From positions 1 through 39,670 of the forward strand of contig JAJXWW010000137.1 in NCBI GenBank assembly GCA_021781415.1: a DNA stretch of 39,670 nt, read 5' to 3'. The stretch comes from Planctomycetota bacterium. GTDB lineage: Bacteria; Planctomycetota; Planctomycetia; Gemmatales; Gemmataceae. Within the stretch, counting starts at the first letter, position 1; every line of letters starts with the position of its first letter. Positions 15,967 through 24,939 of the stretch are shown piece after piece. The translations under genes were made by a program, and so were the position numbers. The notes under the pieces are model-generated. The model saw nothing but the letters and a program-made list of their open reading frames with translations. It did not search any database and was not told the DNA's origin.

Positions 15967-16569
15967 ATGGAACAAATACAGGCCGTGGACATGGATGCGC
16001 TGACCTGGTTCGGCAACCAGCATTCGACCGTCGGCGACGCGATGATGAAAGCCTGCACGCAACTCGGCGATAAGAAGATCGTTCTGGCCGCGGCAGTCGT
16101 GTTGGCTCTCATTCTCTACTTCTTGGCTGGAAAGCGCCGAACCGCCCTTATCTTCCTGGCGGCTTCCATGTTAGGGTTGGGAGTGGGACAGAGTGCCAAG
16201 TACCTCATCCAACGCCCTCGACCGAATGTGGATTGGCGATTGATCGAGCGCCCGCATTCGACCAGCTTTCCGAGCGGCCATTCCATCGGCTCGATGGCTC
16301 TGTACGGTACGTTCGCGTTTTTGGCCGCGCGCCATCTGCGCAATCGTGCCGCCGCGACGCTGCTACTCACGCTCGGATTCGCCGTGCCGCTGCTGGTCGG
16401 CTGCTCGCGCCCTTATCTGGGCGTGCATTATCCCAGCGATGTACTCGCCGGATGGACGTTGGGCTTGGCGTGCGCGCTCTTAGCCCTCTGGGCGGATCGG
16501 CGTTGGGGCGAACGGATCGCGGTCGCCACCTCCGATCCGCCCAACGCTGGAAACTCTCCGACCGCTTGA
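15967..16569 (+). CDS. PAP2-family membrane phosphatase
   Basis: A 200-residue membrane protein with the three phosphatase motifs of the PAP2 superfamily. Motif 1 is KYLIQRPRP (Lys78, Arg83, Pro84), motif 2 is PSGHS (Ser103-Gly104-His105) and motif 3 is CSRPYLGVHYPSD (Arg148, His154, Asp158). Four to six hydrophobic helices surround them. Members dephosphorylate phosphatidic acid, phosphatidylglycerophosphate or undecaprenyl pyrophosphate; the substrate cannot be told from sequence. AAAGGA is about nine bases before the ATG. It lies 22 bases after the protease gene and 62 bases before a lipid-modifying methyltransferase, which points to membrane lipid metabolism. Confidence 0.93.
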   Translation: MEQIQAVDMDALTWFGNQHSTVGDAMMKACTQLGDKKIVLAAAVVLALILYFLAGKRRTALIFLAASMLGLGVGQSAKYLIQRPRPNVDWRLIERPHSTSFPSGHSIGSMALYGTFAFLAARHLRNRAAATLLLTLGFAVPLLVGCSRPYLGVHYPSDVLAGWTLGLACALLALWADRRWGERIAVATSDPPNAGNSPTA

Positions 16570-16631
16570 TACAGTTAGACCAAACGAAGGAATGATTCCG
16601 CCCTGGATGGCGCGCGATTTGTCTCGTTGGA

Positions 16632-17930
16632 ATGCAGACCATGACGATGTCCGCCACGCTCGCCCGAAACGCCGCCGTCGAGGCCAGCTTCGCTTTTCTG
16701 GACGAAGTGTTGAGCGGCTATGGGCCGCGCGATTTCGCCGTGCGCGCCTGGGACGATACCGTCCGCGAACCGGACGCCGGCCAATCGGCGCGCTTTACTC
16801 TGGTGTTGCGGCATCCCGGCGCGGTGCGCAAGATGTTCTGGCCTCCGTTTCCCCACATCTTGGGCGAGGCCTACATCTACGACGACATCGACATCGAAGG
16901 CGACATCCATGCCTATTTTGCCGTCGTCAGTTATCTCTACGAGATGCGTCCGGGACTTCTGAACAAACTAAGGTGGTTGAAGCGTCTCTTCGCCTTGCCC
17001 GGCGACGAGCGGCCGCGCTCCGGACGCGCCGCGGCCCACCTCTCCGGCATCGTTCATTCGCGCGAAAGAGATCGACAAGCCATCAGCTATCACTACGACG
17101 TATCCAACGAGTTCTATCAACTGTGGCTCGACCGCCGCATGATTTACTCGTGCGCCTATTTCCACGATGCGGACGACGACATCGACCGCGCTCAGGAACA
17201 AAAGCTAGACTACATCTGTCGCAAATTGCGTTTGTCGCCCGGCGATCGTCTGCTCGACATCGGTTGCGGCTGGGGCGGATTGGCGATTCATGCGGCACGC
17301 CAGTACGGCGCGCAGGTTCTCGGCATCACGCTCAGCCGCAAGCAAGTCGAATTGGCTCAACAGCGCATCCGCGAAGCGGGTTTGCAAGATCGCTGCCGCG
17401 TCGAGTATCAGGACTACCGCGAAGTGTCCGGTACCTTCGACAAGCTGGTCAGCGTGGGCATGTTCGAACACGTCGGCGGCAAGATGCTGCCCTTATACTT
17501 TCGCAAAGCGTATACCCTGATGCGTCCGGGCGGCGTCTTCCTCAATCATGGCATCGCGCTGAGCGGCTGGGAGCGCAAGCCGCGCGGCCAATCGTTCTCG
17601 CAGCGCTACGTCTTCCCGGACGGCGAGTTGAAACCGATTCATGCCACGCTCAAGGCGGCGGAGACGGCACGTCTGGAGGTGCGAGACGTGGAAGCGCTGC
17701 GCGAACATTACATGCTGACGCTGCGGAATTGGCTGCGGCGTTTGGAGGCGCGCGCCGACGAGGCCAAGCAACTAACCAACGAGACAACCTATCGCATTTG
17801 GCGTCTGTACATGGCCGGTTCCGTCGATGGCTTCCGCGCGGCACGCGGCAACATCTACCAGACGCTCTTGGTCAAACCCGATCGCGGCGTCGCCGGTTTG
17901 CCTTTGACGCGCGCCGACTGGTATGCGTGA
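16632..17930 (+). CDS. cfa: Cyclopropane-fatty-acyl-phospholipid synthase
   Basis: A 432-residue SAM-dependent methyltransferase. The N-terminal half is the CFA lipid-binding part (HILGEAYIYDDIDIEGDIHA). The catalytic half includes ISYHYDVSNEFYQLWLD, the MIYSCAYF segment with Cys174, and the SAM-binding glycine motif LLDIGCGWGG (about 207-216). SVGMFEHVGGKMLPLYF is also typical. The enzyme adds a methylene bridge to unsaturated phospholipid acyl chains and works at the inner membrane surface. No clear Shine-Dalgarno is seen and three closely spaced ATG codons (16632, 16641, 16647) compete for the start. It probably shares transcription with PAP2. Confidence 0.94.
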   Translation: MQTMTMSATLARNAAVEASFAFLDEVLSGYGPRDFAVRAWDDTVREPDAGQSARFTLVLRHPGAVRKMFWPPFPHILGEAYIYDDIDIEGDIHAYFAVVSYLYEMRPGLLNKLRWLKRLFALPGDERPRSGRAAAHLSGIVHSRERDRQAISYHYDVSNEFYQLWLDRRMIYSCAYFHDADDDIDRAQEQKLDYICRKLRLSPGDRLLDIGCGWGGLAIHAARQYGAQVLGITLSRKQVELAQQRIREAGLQDRCRVEYQDYREVSGTFDKLVSVGMFEHVGGKMLPLYFRKAYTLMRPGGVFLNHGIALSGWERKPRGQSFSQRYVFPDGELKPIHATLKAAETARLEVRDVEALREHYMLTLRNWLRRLEARADEAKQLTNETTYRIWRLYMAGSVDGFRAARGNIYQTLLVKPDRGVAGLPLTRADWYA

Positions 17931-17931
17931 A

Positions 17932-17989
17932 GCCATCTTGTGTGGGATACCCGGCAGCTAACGCTGCCGGTTCGCCATCTTGTGTGGGA
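17932..17989. repeat. Hairpin flanked by a 16-bp direct repeat
   Basis: GCCATCTTGTGTGGGA occurs at 17932-17947 and again at 17974-17989. Between them lies a perfect 8-bp stem with a 4-base loop (CCGGCAGC-TAAC-GCTGCCGG, 17951-17970). It lies between convergent cfa and SDR genes. It may serve as a bidirectional terminator stem, although T-tracts are missing. The GGCAGCTAACGCTGCCGG core is, from memory, a common dispersed planctomycete palindrome. Confidence 0.75.
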
Positions 17990-18027
17990 ACGAGGAGACC
18001 GATACCTTCTCCGTCGTAACGAGTGCC

Positions 18028-18780
18028 TCAGCCGCGGCCGACGAAGGGCATTTTGGTGGCCATGACGGTAAGGAAGAGGACGTTGGCGTCGAGAGGCAGA
18101 CCGGCCATGTAGAGGACGGCACGAGCGACGTTCTCAACGTGCATCGTCGGTTCGACAGCGATTTCGCCGTTGGCTTGTACGATCCCCTGCCGCATGCGCT
18201 CCGTCATCTCGGTGGCGGCGTTGCCGATGTCGATTTGACCGCAGGCAATGTCGTATTTCCTCCCATCGAGAGCGGTTGATTTGGTCAAGCCGGTGATGGC
18301 GTGCTTGGTGGCCGTGTAGGGGGCCGAGTTGGGGCGTGGCGCGTGGGCCGAGACGGAGCCGTTGTTGATGATGCGTCCGCCGCGCGGCGATTGTTCCTTC
18401 ATCAGCCGAAACGCGGCCTGAGTACACAGGAACGCGCCGGTCAGGTTCACCTCGACAACGCGCCGCCATTGTGCGACGGTCAGCTCTTCCAAGGGCACCG
18501 GCGGCGCGCCGGTGCCGGCGTTATTGAACAACAGATCGAGCCGGCCGAATTGTTGCTTGGTTTTCTCGAAGAGTTGTCGCACCGATTCGGGATCGCCGAC
18601 ATCGGCCACGAGGGGCAGCGCGCGCTTGCCCTCCGTTCCCGCCTCGTTCGCGGTTTGGGCCAGCGTCTCGGCGCGACGACCGGCCAACACCACCGAGTAC
18701 CCTTCTCGCAACAGAGCCAGCGCGGTCGCCCTGCCGATTCCCGACCCCGCTCCGGTAACGAGTGCAATCTTGTCGTTCAT
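18028..18780 (-). CDS. Short-chain dehydrogenase/reductase
   Basis: A 250-residue classical SDR. The dinucleotide site is TGAGSGIG (residues 9-16), the structural motif is NNAG (86-89), and the catalytic residues are Ser142 in NNGSVSAH, Tyr155 and Lys159 in PYTATKHA. Arg35-Arg36 after the second strand (LAGRRAE) suggests NADP(H) preference. The substrate cannot be inferred; it is not clearly FabG. It is transcribed opposite to cfa (convergent) and divergent from the large gene that starts at 19051. An ATG at 18780 begins the typical SDR N-terminus. Confidence 0.93.
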   Translation of the reverse strand: MNDKIALVTGAGSGIGRATALALLREGYSVVLAGRRAETLAQTANEAGTEGKRALPLVADVGDPESVRQLFEKTKQQFGRLDLLFNNAGTGAPPVPLEELTVAQWRRVVEVNLTGAFLCTQAAFRLMKEQSPRGGRIINNGSVSAHAPRPNSAPYTATKHAITGLTKSTALDGRKYDIACGQIDIGNAATEMTERMRQGIVQANGEIAVEPTMHVENVARAVLYMAGLPLDANVLFLTVMATKMPFVGRG

Positions 18781-19050
18781 TCTCGGGTTTCCATTCGTTG
18801 GGATAAGGGCGAGGGTAACGGTCGAACGGCTCCCTCTCCCCAGGCACAGCCGAGAAGTTGCTTCTCGGATCGATTCTTAGTTCTCTAGCGATTTAGCTTA
18901 CGGAACGCTATGCTTCAAGAGGGCGTCGAGGGCCGCTCGAACCCTCGAGGAGAGGGCGTGCGAGCCAGAGATGGAGACGCACTCTCGCTCGTCGGCTGGA
19001 CGATGAGAATGCGAGGCGGCGATGCCCAAGGAACACGAGAGGATTCAGCG

Positions 19051-22000
19051 GTGCAAGAAGGCTACTCGGAATTGGAGCGCATTGTCTCGGCGTCGTCGCT
19101 GTTGGGCTATCTGAATTTCTCCGACGGTCGGCCCGATCCGCGCTGGCGGAAACAACTCAACGAAGCCTATGCCTATCTCGCGCAACGGGGCGAGGAAAGG
19201 CCGTGGCAAGCGTTGCTCGATTGGTTGCAGGTTCGCCTGAGCCACTTGCACGGCGAAGGCTCGGCGGCCTTTCGGGATGCGTCCCAGGCGGGCGGCATCC
19301 TCGAAAATGTGGGGCAGTTGCTGAAGGCGTATCGGACTCATCACGTCGATCTGCTCGCGCATCTGAGCGACCGGGAACTGTTCGGCCCCTTCTTTCTGGC
19401 CCGCGCGATGGAAGCCCTCTTGGCCGAGCGGGCGAAGAGCGCGGAGAACGAGCCGCCGATCGCCGGCGCGCTGGCTCGGCTCAACGATTACGTCGGACAT
19501 CGGCCCGTCGCCATCCTTGAGACGAGACCCCAAGGAGAACCCTACGAACACGAGCGCCATTGTCCTCTTCCGTATTATTTTAGGGGAACGGGCACGGCAT
19601 TCGGCCGCTACGGCGAACTCATCGCCGGGGCGCTGGACATCCTGCGCAATCTCGATCCGGCCCTGTGCGCCGAGGCCCAATTCGAGTTCGATCTCCTCGA
19701 CGAATTGGTCGTCGATCTCCGCGCCTACGATCACGGTCATCCGGTCAATCGCCGCCCCAATTACGTCTTCGGCGAATGGGATCCCCACCATCTGGACAAC
19801 CAGGGACGCTTCCGTCGCTACGTCGCGCGCAAGATCACGCTCGACGCGCTCATGGATCGAATCGACGCGCCCGGCCCCTTGCCGCGTGAAGAACTGCTGC
19901 GCGAGGGGGCGGCGGTGTTGGCCGGCACGCTCCTCATGTCCACGGGCATCGGCGGGTGGGGACCGTCCGCCCACGACTCGACGACTACCTTGGCCGCCCT
20001 GCTTCCGCGTATCGTGCGCTACCGCGATCTCTTTTATGAGTATTTACTGAAACGTCTGGAAGGCACGCACGCCGCCCGTCTGCGCGACGAACAAGCGACG
20101 GCGCGGCAGGCGTTCGGCGGGGCGAGGCAGCACCTCAACGGCTATCTGGCCCGCCATCGCGCCATGCAAATGCAACAGCGCTACCTCGCGCTGCTTTTCG
20201 CCGAGATGGGCTATGCCGAGGCGAGCCGAGACGAGGCGCGGCGCATCCCCGCCGTATCGGTGCGCCTGCTGAGCGAAATACTCGGACGGCTAACCGGCGG
20301 CGAAGTCGAAGCCGATCGCGGACAGTTGCGCGAAGCGGCGAGGCGGCTGTCGGAGGTCGAGGATTTGCTTCAGCGCGGCATCGACTGTGGCGCGTTCGTC
20401 GATCCCTGGAACATTCTCGGCTTTCAAGGCCTGTTTCCTTTGTCTCCGGCGCGCGAAGACAGCATCCGCGATCCGCGCGTCGACGAGTTGATTCAAGTCG
20501 TCGAACAGCTCTTCAATTTGTATGCCCGCTTGATGAGCGAGGCTGCCGCTTGCGGCGAAGACGAACTAGCGCGGACCCTCCGAGAGGGGTTGAAGCGCAA
20601 GACGGCGTGGTGGGATCGGTTCGCCACGATCGAAGTCGGCGATGTGCGCCGCCTGCACGGAAGCGAGGCGTCTTCGTCGGCCGCGGGTGTGGCCAACGCC
20701 CTCGCGCACTGGCGTCGCCGCGGTGAGACGAGCGCCGATCTCGCCTTCTGGCGCGATCAATTGGAACATTTCCGCTCGCCCAAGGCGTTTTCTCTCGTCG
20801 TGGACGCCCTCTTGCGGAAGGCGGATTATCGTTCGGCGCAGGCGCTGTTGTGCAGTTGGCTCGGACGGGTCGAGCAAGTACCCTTGGAGGACGGCGTCTG
20901 GTCGTTTCACAATCTAACTTTGCGTTGGATACTGGCGGCGGTGAAACGCCCGGACGGCGTCTCCGCGTCCCAAGCTCTGCCGTCCCGCGATCTCATTATC
21001 AAATTCTTCGATCATCTCGAGGCCAATGCCGAGGAGTATTGGCAGGTACCCGACCTGGAATCGATCGGCCCGACGCCAACCGAAGAACGCGAAGAGGATG
21101 TGTTCGACGCCGCTTACGAAGGCGTCGTCTACCAAGATACCACCGACGACAACGAAGATAGCTCCGTTGCCGACGGCGGGCCGGTCGAAGAGTTCGAGCT
21201 GGAGACCGAGGGCGAACGGCTGGAGAAAAGGCTTCATTTTTTGTCTACTTTGTCGCGATTGTGGCAGATCGCCGCCCGCGCCGCCGCCGAGGACGAGCGC
21301 GCGGGACACGGTTGGGGACAATCGCTCGGCTCTTGGCTTCGGACGGCGCGCGACAATCGACGCCGTTTGTCGAATCTGCTCGAAGTCATCCACGCCCATC
21401 CACTCCACGAGCCGACCGGCGACTACGATTCGCTCGTCGAGTTCGACCGCCGGCGCGTCGTGAAGGAACAATTGTTATTTGCCGCAATTGGGGCCTGTCT
21501 GGACACGTCGATGGCCGTCGGCTCCTTACAGGGGGCGCTCGGAGAGCGCGGCGACGATTCGACCGAGGCGGACGCGGGTTCGCCGGCGTGGGAGCCTTTC
21601 GCCATTCGCCTGGAGCGAGCGCTGTTCGCGGGGGAAGCGGCGGCGGCGCGCGAGGTGCTGCCCTCGTTTCTCGAATTGTTTCAGAGCGAACCGTTGCTGT
21701 TCGCTCCTCTGGCCGAGGGGGGCGGGCCGCGCGAGATTCTGCGCGTGCGCGTGGCGCAGACCGTTCTGCGCGCGCTGTTGGCGAATCTGCCGCGTTTGGG
21801 TCTGCTGCGCGAGACCTACGATCTGTTGCGCACCTCTCGCGCCATGGAACAAGCGCAGCCGATGCGAGGTCGAGGCGTCACCGAGTTCAATCACTTCTTC
21901 CAGGCCGCCTACCAAGCCGTCGTCGAGAGCGTCGTCGAATCCGCGCCGATGTGGGGCAATCGCCAAAATAGCGACGAGGAGTTGGTTTCCGTTCTCGAAC

Positions 22001-22965
22001 GGCTAACGGCTCCCTTTCTGACCCTGTGGATCGAGCATAGCCGTTCGCTTCAGCTGTCCGTCCTGGAAACACTGACCGGAGAGTCCGAATGGCGGGCCGT
22101 CCAAGCGTTCGTGCAGCGCTACGGCGGCGATCTGTTCCACGCGCGCTTTATGACCTTGGGCAATCTGCGCGGCATTCTCCATCGAGGCGTCGGAGGTTAT
22201 TTGGATTATTTGCGGGACAATCCCGATCCGCTTCATCCCATTCGCCTGCTCGACGAGTTGGACGGCGGTATCCGCCGCGACGACGCCATTCGCCGACTGA
22301 ACCTCGTTCTCCAAGCCATCGTCGAAAATTACGAAGAGTACAAGGACTACAACACCACGACCACCCAATCGGATTACGGCGAGAATCTGCACGTCTTGCT
22401 CGAGTTCTTGCGTCTCAAGGCGGCTTACGATCGCCACGCTTGGCAATTCCGCCCGCTGGCGATGGCCCACGAAGTCTTGGCGCGGCGCGATCGCGCGCAA
22501 ACCGCCATACTCTGGGAACAATCGCTCGCACGCACGACGCGCGATTTGGCGCGAGGGCATCTCGAACAATTGGAACGTCTGGAACGCATACGCGGCGTGC
22601 GTCTCGGCACCATCCGCGATCGCCTGGGCGAACGCTTCATCAAACCGCTCGCTCTGGATCGTCTGTGCGCCCTGATCGAACCGGCCATGCGCGAGTCGCG
22701 GGAAAAAGGCGAGCGAGCGACGTTCGCGCGGCTTCAACGCGAGTTACCGGCGTTCACCGACAATCCGATGGGGGTCGGTCTCGACGTTCCGTTTTGGCTG
22801 CGTCGTCTGGAGATGGAAGTGAATCGCGTTCGGGCGACGCAATCGACCGTGGCCGTGTTGGCGGAACAGTTCTTCCGCGTGCCGCGCCGACCGCTGACTT
22901 GGGACGAGTTGCAGCGTCAACTCGGCGACTGGGATCGTCTCTCGTTGCCGCCGCAACCGCGCTGA
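19051..22965 (+). CDS. Large protein of unknown function (1304 aa)
   Basis: I recognise no domain. The protein is largely helical and charged, with no signal peptide or membrane helix. Notable segments are ERIVSASSLLGYLNFSDGRP near the start, HRPNYVFGEWDP-like text (RRPNYVFGEWDPHHLDNQGR) in the first third, an acidic stretch (TEEREEDVFDAAYEGVVYQD) near the middle, and a long helical C-terminus. The GTG at 19051 is preferred because GAGAGG lies eight bases upstream and the preceding in-frame residues (back to ATG 18910) look random. An unusual short segment around 19500-19590 (RPQGEPYEHERHCPLPYYFR) may be an insertion. It is followed by a strong terminator, so it ends its own transcript. Cytoplasmic location is inferred. 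Confidence 0.88.
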   Translation: MQEGYSELERIVSASSLLGYLNFSDGRPDPRWRKQLNEAYAYLAQRGEERPWQALLDWLQVRLSHLHGEGSAAFRDASQAGGILENVGQLLKAYRTHHVDLLAHLSDRELFGPFFLARAMEALLAERAKSAENEPPIAGALARLNDYVGHRPVAILETRPQGEPYEHERHCPLPYYFRGTGTAFGRYGELIAGALDILRNLDPALCAEAQFEFDLLDELVVDLRAYDHGHPVNRRPNYVFGEWDPHHLDNQGRFRRYVARKITLDALMDRIDAPGPLPREELLREGAAVLAGTLLMSTGIGGWGPSAHDSTTTLAALLPRIVRYRDLFYEYLLKRLEGTHAARLRDEQATARQAFGGARQHLNGYLARHRAMQMQQRYLALLFAEMGYAEASRDEARRIPAVSVRLLSEILGRLTGGEVEADRGQLREAARRLSEVEDLLQRGIDCGAFVDPWNILGFQGLFPLSPAREDSIRDPRVDELIQVVEQLFNLYARLMSEAAACGEDELARTLREGLKRKTAWWDRFATIEVGDVRRLHGSEASSSAAGVANALAHWRRRGETSADLAFWRDQLEHFRSPKAFSLVVDALLRKADYRSAQALLCSWLGRVEQVPLEDGVWSFHNLTLRWILAAVKRPDGVSASQALPSRDLIIKFFDHLEANAEEYWQVPDLESIGPTPTEEREEDVFDAAYEGVVYQDTTDDNEDSSVADGGPVEEFELETEGERLEKRLHFLSTLSRLWQIAARAAAEDERAGHGWGQSLGSWLRTARDNRRRLSNLLEVIHAHPLHEPTGDYDSLVEFDRRRVVKEQLLFAAIGACLDTSMAVGSLQGALGERGDDSTEADAGSPAWEPFAIRLERALFAGEAAAAREVLPSFLELFQSEPLLFAPLAEGGGPREILRVRVAQTVLRALLANLPRLGLLRETYDLLRTSRAMEQAQPMRGRGVTEFNHFFQAAYQAVVESVVESAPMWGNRQNSDEELVSVLERLTAPFLTLWIEHSRSLQLSVLETLTGESEWRAVQAFVQRYGGDLFHARFMTLGNLRGILHRGVGGYLDYLRDNPDPLHPIRLLDELDGGIRRDDAIRRLNLVLQAIVENYEEYKDYNTTTTQSDYGENLHVLLEFLRLKAAYDRHAWQFRPLAMAHEVLARRDRAQTAILWEQSLARTTRDLARGHLEQLERLERIRGVRLGTIRDRLGERFIKPLALDRLCALIEPAMRESREKGERATFARLQRELPAFTDNPMGVGLDVPFWLRRLEMEVNRVRATQSTVAVLAEQFFRVPRRPLTWDELQRQLGDWDRLSLPPQPR

Positions 22966-23537
22966 AATCGACGCTTTCCGCCGATTCGATAAAGTCGGCT
23001 CATCCTTGAGTGCCATCAAAAATTGATTCTCGTTTGCATTCGCTAAAATCGTATTCTACATTACTAATGTCCTCTGCTTTTGGGGAGAAGGAGAGGAACT
23101 TGGGAGCCGCCGGCAGTGAGGGGATTGCCGGCGGCTCATTTTTTTGCTCGCTTCCCGGCCAATTCTTCGCGGGTGTTCCAACCGCACGGCACGTCGGCAA
23201 GATCCGCCCATCTTGGGTGGAATCTGCCACTCTTCTCGAAATAATTGCTCGCCGGAAAACGACTTCTCCTTCCCATTGCGGTCGACCGCTCGAATCGAGA
23301 CCCGGCGCATCGCCAAGAAAATTCGGCTTTTGTGCTACATTCGTGCAATCGGACGATTTATTTCTTACGTTCGTCCCTCTTTCGGCACGATGATTGCCTT
23401 AGTTACTTTTCCGTAAGGATTCGAGGCGGCCAAGTGCCGCCTTCGAAGGCGGGAAAGTTGGCGCAAGCCAGCTGAAACGAGAAGTGAACCCAGGCGTCGA
23501 TCGAGCGGAGACGCCGCCAATCTGGAGGAGAAGTACC
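22966..23537. other. Intergenic region with terminator; no convincing gene
   Basis: This 572-base gap holds the intrinsic terminator at 23104-23145. A minus-strand frame at 23136-23348 (70 codons, TTG start) ends in WADLADVPCGWNTREELAGK just before the hairpin and has a protein-like second half. It lacks a clear ribosome site, so it is not annotated as a gene. The rest, especially 23350-23537, is likely the promoter and leader of the small membrane protein gene. Confidence 0.5.
23104..23145 (+). terminator. Intrinsic terminator after the 1304-aa gene
   Basis: A 12-bp perfect stem (GAGCCGCCGGCA at 23104-23115, TGCCGGCGGCTC at 23126-23137) with a 10-base loop is followed by A and seven T. This is a textbook rho-independent terminator for plus-strand transcription, 139 bases after the stop codon of the large gene. 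Confidence 0.9.
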
Positions 23538-23738
23538 ATGTTGGACATCATCCTAACGAACTGGGCAACACACGTTTATCTGGTTTACCTTATCGTCCTG
23601 TTCGTCCTCTTCGTGGTTTACCGCAGAGGGTCGAGAGAGGGCTTGCGCAACCCTCGGCAAACGACGGGGCAACCGTGGAAACGGCCGTCCTCGCCGTGGA
23701 TCGCGCGTTGGGAGGCGGGGCAACGACAGCTTCGCTAA
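23538..23738 (+). CDS. Small membrane protein of unknown function
   Basis: A 66-residue protein: MLDIILTNWATHVYLVYLIV, then LFVLFVVYRRGSREGLRN. It has one transmembrane helix (about residues 8-28) and a basic, Pro/Trp-containing tail (QPWKRPSSPWIARWEAGQRQ) that would face the cytoplasm by the positive-inside rule. GGAGGAG about nine bases upstream of ATG 23538 decides the start over an upstream in-frame ATG/GTG candidate. A terminator-like hairpin follows 36 bases after the stop, so it is probably a single-gene transcript. I do not recognise the family. Confidence 0.75.
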   Translation: MLDIILTNWATHVYLVYLIVLFVLFVVYRRGSREGLRNPRQTTGQPWKRPSSPWIARWEAGQRQLR

Positions 23739-23773
23739 CCGATCCCTTCCACGCGCGCGAATCGCTTACAAGG

Positions 23774-23806
23774 AAAGCGCCGGAGTCTTGGTTCTCCGGC
23801 GCTTTT
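23774..23806 (+). terminator. Probable intrinsic terminator after the small membrane protein gene
   Basis: A 12-bp perfect stem (AAAGCGCCGGAG at 23774-23785, CTCCGGCGCTTT at 23794-23805) has an 8-base loop. The downstream T-run is short (four T including the stem end), so termination may be moderate. It lies between the 66-aa gene and the metallo-hydrolase gene. Confidence 0.7.
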
Positions 23807-23859
23807 CGACTACCATGACCAGAACGATTGCATGGCAGTCCATCTCGGAGGAGATCGGT

Positions 23860-24780
23860 TTGCGATTCACGGTCCTAGCCAGCGGGAGCGGCGGCAACGT
23901 CTGTTCCATTGAGTCCGCCGACTTCGGTTTGCTCATCGACGCGGGGTTGGGACCGCGACAGATCGCCGCCCGATTGCAAGAGGTCGGACGATCGTGGTCG
24001 TCGGTGCAAGTCGTGCTGTTGACGCATACCCACACCGATCATTGGAAAGACGCCACGCTCCAACACCTTCATCGCCATCGCATTCCCCTCTGGTGTCACA
24101 GCGGGCATCATACGGTCTTACGCACCTATTCGGACGGTTTTCTCGCTCTTGAGGCCGCCGGGTTGGTGCGATCGTTCGCTCCGTTCGAGGCGTTCCCATT
24201 ATCGCCTGGCCTGCGTTGTCGGGCGCTACCGATTCGACACGATAGCGGGGCGACGTTCGGGTTTCGACTGGAAGGCGGGGCCGATTTGTTCGGAGGGTGC
24301 AACGCGATCGGATATGTCGCCGACCTCGGCTGTTGGGACGACGAGTTGGCCGACCGGCTTGCCGATGTGGATTTGTTGGCCGTCGAGTTCAATCACGATG
24401 TCGCCCTCGAGCGCAACAGTAAGCGAGGCCCGCGTCTGATCCAGCGCGTTCTGGGTGACGAGGGCCATTTGTCCAACGTCCAAGCCGTCGATTTGGTCCG
24501 GGCCGTGCTTTGCCGTTCGACGAAGGGCCGCCTCCGGCATTTGGTGCAACTGCACCTGAGCCGCGAGTGCAATCGTCCGGCATTGGCGCGCGCGGCGGCA
24601 CGAGAGATGTTCGACGAATTGCGCGTCGCGGTCGCCATCCACACGGCCAAGCAGGACGAACCCGGAGCGCCGATCCATCTGAATGGGTCGGCTCGTCCGC
24701 GAGTTGCGGCCCGTTCGCCGCGCCGCCGCGGCAGCCGTGCCCTACCGACGCAGCCGTCGTTGCCGGGACTGATCGACTAA
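23860..24780 (+). CDS. Metallo-beta-lactamase-fold hydrolase, WalJ/YycJ-like
   Basis: A 306-residue protein starting MRFTVLASGSGGNVCSIESA, the exact N-terminal pattern of YycJ/WalJ proteins. The metal site HTHTDH is His56, His58, Asp60 and His61; later ligands probably include His in LPIRHDSG, Asp in GYVADLG and His in FNHD. The start is TTG at 23860: GGAGGAG (23847-23853) lies six bases before it, and an upstream ATG at 23815 adds residues that do not fit the family. By family knowledge it may be a nuclease linked to DNA repair or cell-wall signalling; no walK/walR is nearby. The basic C-terminal tail (PRVAARSPRRRGSRALPTQP) is an extension that could bind nucleic acid. Confidence 0.9.
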   Translation: MRFTVLASGSGGNVCSIESADFGLLIDAGLGPRQIAARLQEVGRSWSSVQVVLLTHTHTDHWKDATLQHLHRHRIPLWCHSGHHTVLRTYSDGFLALEAAGLVRSFAPFEAFPLSPGLRCRALPIRHDSGATFGFRLEGGADLFGGCNAIGYVADLGCWDDELADRLADVDLLAVEFNHDVALERNSKRGPRLIQRVLGDEGHLSNVQAVDLVRAVLCRSTKGRLRHLVQLHLSRECNRPALARAAAREMFDELRVAVAIHTAKQDEPGAPIHLNGSARPRVAARSPRRRGSRALPTQPSLPGLID

Positions 24781-24847
24781 GAGGCGATCCGAGAAGCCCC
24801 TCTTCCCCCTGAGTACAGGGAGAGGGGGGACTTCGCGGATCGCCTCT
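24780..24847. repeat. Imperfect 30-bp inverted repeat with CCTGAGTACAGGG centre
   Basis: Directly after the stop codon of the metallo-hydrolase gene, GAGGCGATCCGAGAAG... (24781-24810) pairs with 24817-24846 with a few mismatches. The centre CCTGAGTACAGGG (24808-24820) recurs at 30622-30634. It may form the transcript's 3' end or be a dispersed element. Confidence 0.8.
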
Positions 24848-24939
24848 AAAACGAAAGATAGGCTATTTCCATCCTTAAACTCCTTCAAAGTGTGCCTTTG
24901 TCGAGATTGCGGGATGGCTGGACACCCACGGAATCGCGC

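Noticed and set aside
16592..18019. 475-codon plus-strand frame overlapping the cfa gene
   Set aside because: Arg/Ser-rich shadow frame; the other frame contains a full cyclopropane synthase with SAM motif.
18910..19050. Longer start for the 1304-aa protein (ATG 18910)
   Set aside because: The added 47 residues look random, and a GTG with a good Shine-Dalgarno lies at 19051.
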